A stretch of 26,776 nucleotides of DNA, from the NCBI GenBank assembly GCA_902490315.1, contig CABUDK010000016.1, positions 1 to 26,776 on the forward strand, read 5' to 3'. Under the pieces are notes generated by a model, which was not told the origin of the DNA, did not search any database, and was given only the letters and a program-made list of their open reading frames with translations. Positions 22,479-26,776 of this stretch are shown here, in pieces; within the stretch, counting starts at the first letter, position 1, and each line of letters starts with the position of its first letter. The translations under genes were made by a program, and so were the position numbers. Origin of the DNA: an uncultured Porphyromonas sp. Lineage in GTDB: Bacteria; Bacteroidota; Bacteroidia; Bacteroidales; Porphyromonadaceae.

Positions 22479-22766
22479 TTACTTCTTGATCTCTTCCTTA
22501 GCCTGAGCAGCTGCCTGCTGAGCCTGGTCAGTAGCGTTCTCTACGGCCTCTGTCGTAGCCTCAGCTGCTGCGTTAGCCTGGTCTACAGCGACCTGAGCTG
22601 CATCCTCAGTAGCCTGCTGCATATCCTGAGCTGCTGCATCAAGATTCTCCTGAGCGTTCTCTAGGTTCTGCTCAGCCTGCTGAGCGTCCTGACTTTTGTT
22701 CTCCTTGTTGCAAGAAACAAGGCTTAGAGCTGCAACAGCAGCTACAAGTACAAATACCTTCTTCAT
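22479..22766 (-). CDS. Small Ala/Gln-rich coiled-coil lipoprotein
   Basis: 95 residues from the ATG at 22766. The frame is open further upstream, but only to a TTG inside the promoter. The lipobox is LVSC with Cys19, followed by NKENKSQ. Residues about 26-95 are Ala, Gln and Glu rich with heptad-like spacing (QQAEQNLENAQENLDAAAQ, VAVDQANAAAEATTEAVEN) and end in KEEIKK. It looks like one long helix, perhaps trimeric as in Lpp-like lipoproteins, and could be an abundant envelope spacer or stabiliser. That is inferred from composition. It has its own strong promoter and a downstream stem-loop, so it is likely monocistronic. Confidence 0.85.
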   Translation of the reverse strand: MKKVFVLVAAVAALSLVSCNKENKSQDAQQAEQNLENAQENLDAAAQDMQQATEDAAQVAVDQANAAAEATTEAVENATDQAQQAAAQAKEEIKK

Positions 22767-22799
22767 ATTAGCTTTAGTATAAGTGATTAGTAACTGGTG

Positions 22800-22829
22800 C
22801 AAAGGTACGCATTAATTTTGAATGTGCAA
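22800..22829 (-). promoter_or_regulatory. Promoter of the small Ala-rich lipoprotein gene
   Basis: Minus strand: TTG (22829-22827), 19 nt, then TACCTTTG (22807-22800). Transcription would begin near 22793, giving a leader of about 27 bases. The -33 box lies inside the 3' end of the upstream gene. Confidence 0.75.
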
Positions 22830-23459
22830 GGGGTTGACAGTCTTGATCAAGTCATCAAGCGTATAATAAGTGTAGGGTATAGCGACATTGTGGCCTGTCG
22901 GCTGCACTTGATAAGCGGGGATCTCAGTGGCGCAGTAAGCGAGTGCGACGAACTCGGTGCAGTAGAGCGTGGTCGTATCTCTGAGGTCAAAGCGCGAGTC
23001 AAACCTCTTGGGATACTGCGCCCCAGGGCGATGCAGTGCTATGTAGGCTCTCATCCTCTGCAAGCCTAAGCTGTCCAGTGCGAGAGCTGGATAAATAGCT
23101 ACCGCCTCCGACTCCATCACGAAGCTGTCTAGCGACTGACGGAAGATACCGTCAGCACCGAGCGAACCATCCTGATAGGCGTGCCATACGACCCAGCGTT
23201 GATTAGTAGAGTCGTAGTCGATGATACCGCAGTGGCTGTAGAGTTGCCCCTGGGAGGCTATCTTGCTAAAGAAGGTCGAGAGCATCCCCTCGCCACGACG
23301 CAGTATGAGACTACCGGGCCACAGAGATGTTGTATCGATAGCGATGGTCTCTCGCTCGTGGTGTGCGGAGCAAGCGACAGCTCCACATAATATAAGCCCC
23401 AAGAGCAGTAGACGGAGAGACCTCGCTAACTCTTGGGGCTTGTGATAGATAGACTTCAT
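22812..23459 (-). CDS. YiiX-like NlpC/P60-superfamily cysteine hydrolase, lipoprotein
   Basis: 215 residues with lipobox GAVAC, Cys30. The domain is of the circularly permuted NlpC/P60 type (YiiX/YebB): LWPGSLILRRGEG, then the His motif QLYSHCGIID (His76), and the Cys motif LYCTEFVALAY (Cys167). Members are thought to cleave amide or ester bonds in lipids, peptidoglycan peptides or lipoproteins; the substrate here is unknown. The catalytic Cys and His are both present, so it is probably active at the envelope. It follows the small DUF4878-like lipoprotein gene by 48 bases and may share its transcript. Confidence 0.85.
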   Translation of the reverse strand: MKSIYHKPQELARSLRLLLLGLILCGAVACSAHHERETIAIDTTSLWPGSLILRRGEGMLSTFFSKIASQGQLYSHCGIIDYDSTNQRWVVWHAYQDGSLGADGIFRQSLDSFVMESEAVAIYPALALDSLGLQRMRAYIALHRPGAQYPKRFDSRFDLRDTTTLYCTEFVALAYCATEIPAYQVQPTGHNVAIPYTYYTLDDLIKTVNPLHIQN

Positions 23460-23507
23460 CTAGAGATTAAGTCTAGAGTGCGCGTGCCTGAGTGGCAGTT
23501 GCTTCGG

Positions 23508-23912
23508 TTACTTCATAGGTACTTCGACGACCTTCCACTCGTTGTCCACCTTGGTGAGGAGCACCTTCTGATTGATAGTGTCGGGCTTATCCGTAGCCTC
23601 TATCGTCTCTACATAGCAGATGACCGTGTCCTGTTGCTGCTCCGTACGGGTGATACGGCTCGTGATCTTAGCTCTCGCTGCCTTTGCCTCTTCAGAGTCG
23701 TCAGACTTTTCGGAGTCAAAGTACTCAACAAGCCCCACATAAGCCTTAGCCTGCTCCGATGCCGTGTAGCTACGAGCCTTGTCGTAGTCGCTAGCGTTGA
23801 GAGCATTGACAAAGTCCATGGTGACTCGCTCTGCCTTTTTCGTAGGACTAGAGCAAGCAGCAAACGCCAGCATGCTGACGAGTGCAAAGCTGATTAAAGC
23901 TAATCTCTTCAT
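23508..23912 (-). CDS. Small lipoprotein, DUF4878-like (NTF2-like fold)
   Basis: 134 residues with lipobox FAAC, Cys20. The pattern AERVTMDFVNALNASDYDKARSYTAS near the N terminus, and the final KVDNEWKVVEVPMK, fit DUF4878 and related lumazine-binding or NTF2-like lipoproteins, where the last strand carries a Trp-Lys-Val. No catalytic residues can be named. The gene lies between aspA (56 bases upstream) and the YiiX-like gene on the same strand. Role unknown; a ligand-binding envelope protein is the likeliest class. Confidence 0.75.
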   Translation of the reverse strand: MKRLALISFALVSMLAFAACSSPTKKAERVTMDFVNALNASDYDKARSYTASEQAKAYVGLVEYFDSEKSDDSEEAKAARAKITSRITRTEQQQDTVICYVETIEATDKPDTINQKVLLTKVDNEWKVVEVPMK

Positions 23913-23968
23913 AATATATATGGTCTAAAAGGTTAGTAGTCCCTATTTCCTTTTAAAGTCTAAGTTGC

Positions 23969-25405
23969 TTATAGTTGCTTCTTAGGCTTGATGTGATCAA
24001 GCTTCGAGGGCTGGGTCATGTGCTTGGGATCCATCACCTCGTCGAGATCCTTCTTGTCTAGGATGCCGTGCTCCAGGACTAGCTCGTAGATACCCTTGCC
24101 CGTCTCAAGTGCCTCCTTGGCAATCTTGGTCGAGTTCTTGTAACCGATGATCGGGTTGAGCGCGGTGACGATCGTGATCGAAGCCTCGATCTGCTGACGG
24201 CAGCGCTCCTCGTTGGGCGTGATGCCAGTGATACAACGCTCGATGAGGGTCGTGATACCACGCATCATCAGGTCTGAGCTCTCGAAGCAGCACTGAGCCA
24301 TGACAGGCTCCATGGCGTTGAGCTCCATCTGAGCAGCATCGCCAGCCATCAGGACGGTCGTATCGTTACCCATCACCTTGTAGCATACTTGGCTCATCAC
24401 CTCGGGGATGACGGGGTTCACCTTACCCGGCATGATCGAGGAGCCGGGCTGCGTAGCGGGTACGTTGAACTCGCCAATACCAGCTCTAGGACCAGAGGAT
24501 AGGAGACGGATATCGTTGCAGATCTTATTGATCTTGACAGCGATGCGGCGTAGTGCGGATGAGTAGCCGATCATCACAGAGGTATCGCTCGTAGCACCGA
24601 CGAGGTCAGCGCTGAGCTTGACGGGCCAGCCAGTGATCTCTGCTAGAGCCTTGACACAAGCCTCTGCATAGCCAGGCTCTGAGGCGATACCCGTACCGAT
24701 GGCGGTAGCACCCATATTGACCGTTAGGAACTCCTCGCAAGCACTCTTGAGCCGTGGTAGCTCATCCTCTAGGATAGAAGCAAAGCCGTGGAAAGTCTGC
24801 CCCAGCGTCATAGGCACAGCGTCTTGTAGCTGCGTACGACCGATCTTGAGGACATGCTTCATCTCCTCAGCCTTGGCACGAAGTGCTGCTGCGAGCTGCT
24901 CGACATGCTTGTAGACCTCTAGCCCCTTGGGGTATAGTCCTAGGTGGATAGCTGTGGGGTAAGCATCGTTGGTAGACTGCGAAGCATTGACTCCATCATT
25001 GGGAGCGAGATACTTGTACTCGCCAGGCTTGTGTCCCATCTTCTGGAGGGCAATGTTGCAGATTACCTCGTTGGCTGCCATATTGGTTGTCGTACCAGCA
25101 CCACCCTGGATCATATCCACTGCAAAAGCATCGTGATGCTTGCCAGCAAGTAGCTCCTTGCAGGCGAAGACGATAGCCTCGTACTGCTCATCGGTCAGGA
25201 TGCCCTCGCTGTGGTTGGCGACAGCTGCACCCCACTTGGTGTAAGCGAGTCCCTGGATGAAGTAAGGGTACTGGCTTAGCTTGAAGTTGCTAATCTGAAA
25301 GTTTTCCATACCGCGTAGCGTCTGCACCCCATAGAGTGCGTCTGCGGGTAATTGGCGATCGCCTAGCAGGTCGCCTTCCGTTCTCATTTGCTTATTAGCC
25401 GTCAT
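23969..25405 (-). CDS. aspA: Aspartate ammonia-lyase
   Basis: 478 residues. It converts L-aspartate to fumarate and ammonia in the cytoplasm; the fumarate can serve as electron acceptor, giving succinate. Fumarase/aspartase superfamily signatures: GGAGTTTNMAANEV (101-114), NDGVNASQSTNDAYPT (136-151), IGRTQLQDAVPMTLGQ (188-203) and the mobile catalytic loop GSSIMPGKVNP (321-331) with Ser323 as likely base. KIGRTQLQDAVP favours aspartase over fumarase (which has GRTHLMDA). A ~113-base leader follows the -7 box at 25525. The R2 element lies further upstream. Confidence 0.96.
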   Translation of the reverse strand: MTANKQMRTEGDLLGDRQLPADALYGVQTLRGMENFQISNFKLSQYPYFIQGLAYTKWGAAVANHSEGILTDEQYEAIVFACKELLAGKHHDAFAVDMIQGGAGTTTNMAANEVICNIALQKMGHKPGEYKYLAPNDGVNASQSTNDAYPTAIHLGLYPKGLEVYKHVEQLAAALRAKAEEMKHVLKIGRTQLQDAVPMTLGQTFHGFASILEDELPRLKSACEEFLTVNMGATAIGTGIASEPGYAEACVKALAEITGWPVKLSADLVGATSDTSVMIGYSSALRRIAVKINKICNDIRLLSSGPRAGIGEFNVPATQPGSSIMPGKVNPVIPEVMSQVCYKVMGNDTTVLMAGDAAQMELNAMEPVMAQCCFESSDLMMRGITTLIERCITGITPNEERCRQQIEASITIVTALNPIIGYKNSTKIAKEALETGKGIYELVLEHGILDKKDLDEVMDPKHMTQPSKLDHIKPKKQL

Positions 25406-25524
25406 GTCTATATAGTTGTATTATCTGTATTTCGCTTTGCAGGATCGTCACAGAGAGTACTTTCATCCCCGAAGGACTCTACTATCGAGTATGGGGTGCG
25501 AGCCTAACTGTACAATCCGTTTGG

Positions 25525-25532
25525 CAAAGATA
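25525..25532 (-). promoter_or_regulatory. -7 box of aspA
   Basis: TATCTTTG on the minus strand. A near-match TTC lies 20 nt upstream in the -33 position. The leader of about 113 bases contains complementary C-rich and G-rich stretches (near 25474 and 25492) that could form a loose hairpin. Confidence 0.6.
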
Positions 25533-25562
25533 CCTCTTTATTTTCTTATTGCGAAGCATAGA

Positions 25563-25642
25563 TAAAAGTTTCCTCCCTTGGAACTAAAAAGTTCCAAGAG
25601 GAGAACTACTTTTGGAACTCGTATGCGCAACAGAATCAGAGC
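25563..25642 (-). repeat. Dispersed element R2, copy D (upstream of aspA)
   Basis: This is the reverse-strand counterpart of 14606-14685. The core CTTGGAACT-aaaa-AGTTCCAAG is a perfect 9-bp hairpin here, with an outer AGTT...AACT pairing that is less perfect than in copy C. It ends about 30 bases before the aspA -7 box. Confidence 0.8.
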
Positions 25643-25650
25643 GATACGAA

Positions 25651-25686
25651 ACGAGGAGCAAAGCACCTACGTACTCTGCTCCTCGT
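25651..25686 (-). terminator. Terminator-like stem after the partial gene
   Basis: ACGAGGAGCA (25651-25660) pairs perfectly with TGCTCCTCGT (25677-25686). On the minus strand it is followed by TTCGTATCG, a poor T-run. It lies about 60 bases past the stop at 25746. Confidence 0.55.
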
Positions 25687-25745
25687 GGGGAAGTGTTATC
25701 GCTACGACAACTACAGAGCCGGCTGTAGTCACGCAGTGCTAGAGT

Positions 25746-26776
25746 TTACTCCTTGACGATGGGCATGATGCGGTCTATCTCGAAGCCGTCAGCCAGCGTA
25801 GCACCCTTGGTCACCTTGCGGGTGTTGATATTGTACTGATAGATGGCCGTGGGAGCGCCCTCTACATTGGCACCGATGCTAACCAAGTCACCATTGCGTA
25901 CGACCAACTGCCCGAAGTTGCCATTGCTAAAGGGGATATCCTTGATATGCTCCACCTGCTGCGTCTTGATGTTGCAGCGTAGCCAGTAGTAGATGTAGCG
26001 GTTCTTCTTGCTGCTCCACTCGGTATTGCCCTTCTCCTTGAAGTCTGGATCCTGCATGTAGAGGAGCACCTCGTCATCATTAAGCGGGAAGACGGTGATG
26101 ATCTTACCACGAGGCTGTGCATAGCCGTCGAAGCTCTTGTCAGTCTCCATAGAGCCAGCGTTGACACGGAAGAGGAAGCTGCGCTGCTTCGTACCGCTCT
26201 TCTTCTTAGCATTATTCTCGGGGATATTGCAAGTAGCTGCAGCAAAGTAGAAGTTGCCCTTGGAGTCGAAGAAAGTCTTCTGGCTACGCGTCTCACCAAA
26301 AGAGGTAGAGCTTAGGTGCTCGCAGCGTGGATCCTTGTCGATCTTCTTCACCTGCATAGTCGCTGCATCGATGAAAGCGATGTAGATCTCACTACGCTTG
26401 GGAGGCTGTGCCATAGAGGTCTTCTTAGACTTCTCCATATAGACGTGTGGGAAGATGAGCATATTGTCAGCCTTGCGGTAACCAAGCAGACCGCTGGAGT
26501 TGAAGAGTTCGTCCTCAGCAGGCTTAGGTAGATCAAGCTTGCCCTCAGCAACGATGGCCATCTTGTTGACATCAACCTTGACCCAAGACATTTCATCCTT
26601 GTCACCTACGGAGCTGACCATGACGAGTGTGTTGTCATCTAGCCAAGCGTGTGAGAAGCGACGGTCGAGGATTTGTGGCATAGGGAACTCCTTGATCGTC
26701 TCAATGCCAGTGTTGGACACGCGGAACTTGCCGAAGCGACCATCGCGAGAGATATTGTAGTAGTAGCCCTTGTGGT
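25746..26776 (-). CDS. Partial CDS: probable secreted repeat-type (propeller-like) protein, 5' end outside the window
   Basis: The frame is open to the window edge: before the internal GTG at 26720 it reads HKGYYYNISRDGRFGKFRV, so that GTG is not the start. At least 343 residues are present, without the N terminus, so a signal peptide cannot be seen. The sequence alternates strands and turns in blocks such as HAWLDDNTLVMVSS, GYRKADNMLIFPHVY, IYIAFIDAATMQVKKI, FDSKGNFYFAAAT and VFPLNDDEVLLYMQD, which suits a beta-propeller. It recalls DUF4374-type lipoproteins of Bacteroidetes, by eye only. The function is unknown; DUF4374 proteins often sit near TonB-dependent receptors, which lie outside this window if present. 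Confidence 0.7.
   Translation of the reverse strand, partial: HKGYYYNISRDGRFGKFRVSNTGIETIKEFPMPQILDRRFSHAWLDDNTLVMVSSVGDKDEMSWVKVDVNKMAIVAEGKLDLPKPAEDELFNSSGLLGYRKADNMLIFPHVYMEKSKKTSMAQPPKRSEIYIAFIDAATMQVKKIDKDPRCEHLSSTSFGETRSQKTFFDSKGNFYFAAATCNIPENNAKKKSGTKQRSFLFRVNAGSMETDKSFDGYAQPRGKIITVFPLNDDEVLLYMQDPDFKEKGNTEWSSKKNRYIYYWLRCNIKTQQVEHIKDIPFSNGNFGQLVVRNGDLVSIGANVEGAPTAIYQYNINTRKVTKGATLADGFEIDRIMPIVKE

Larger units (their letters stand above)
25406..25745. other. Region without a gene upstream of aspA
   Basis: These 340 bases hold the aspA leader and promoter, repeat element R2 copy D and a terminator-like stem for the next gene. From 25687 to 25745 I see nothing beyond the end of the upstream gene's message. 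No open frame is credible. Confidence 0.6.

Noticed and set aside
23926..23955. TAAAAGG...CCTTTTA inverted repeat between aspA and the DUF4878-like gene as a terminator
   Set aside because: The stem is only 7 bp and AT-rich with no T-run after it, so I did not call it; it could still lessen read-through.
26720..26760. GTG at 26720 as the start of the last gene
   Set aside because: The same frame continues with plausible protein sequence to the window edge, and a start there would remove the expected signal peptide.

Overview
The window looks like a chromosomal segment of a Bacteroidales bacterium, most likely a Porphyromonas. The grounds are: Bacteroidetes-type promoters (TTG, about 19-20 nt, then TAnnTTTG) in front of many genes; fimbrillin-family (Mfa-like) lipoproteins; an anti-sigma-like protein with the VPEGYF motif typical of the phylum; an archaeal-type glycogen debranching enzyme; and one-subunit Fe-S serine dehydratase plus aspartate ammonia-lyase, as expected in amino-acid fermenters. 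Base composition appears near 50% GC. The genus is inference. No phage, plasmid, insertion sequence or CRISPR array was found.

Layout. 14-2020 (-) is a glycogen debranching enzyme with a dyad at its promoter. 2096-2707 has no convincing gene but is dense in hairpins and holds one copy of a dispersed repeat (R1). 2708-7237 (-) is a three-gene operon of lipoproteins that share a fimbrillin-like N-terminal half and carry three different C-terminal modules, one of them a DNA/RNA non-specific endonuclease. 7623-10340 (-) holds a secreted endonuclease/exonuclease/phosphatase protein, an ECF sigma factor, its probable anti-sigma factor and a small periplasmic protein. A tRNA-Phe gene follows at 10558-10630 (-).

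10744-17394 (+) carries a dihydroorotate dehydrogenase-like protein, an OmpA-family lipoprotein, a thioredoxin-like lipoprotein, rfbA, sdaA, a cation diffusion facilitator and folB. 17399-26776 (-) carries uvrB, a TPR-like secreted protein, a secreted protein made of 22-residue repeats, a flippase-like membrane protein, three small lipoproteins (one a YiiX-like cysteine hydrolase), aspA, and the 3' part of a secreted repeat-type protein that runs off the window end.

The most interesting material is between genes. An ~80-bp hairpin element (R2) lies upstream of both ammonia-lyase genes, sdaA and aspA, in the same orientation relative to each. Six-unit 7-bp repeats sit in identical register against the same TCTTTTTCG-TACYTTTG promoter core in front of two unrelated genes. 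R1, built around a 21-bp tandem unit, occurs twice with different unit numbers. Together these suggest shared cis-elements rather than a new protein system. Functionally, sdaA and aspA would feed pyruvate and fumarate to fermentation, while the many lipoproteins and the secreted nuclease point to a surface adapted to adhesion and scavenging.
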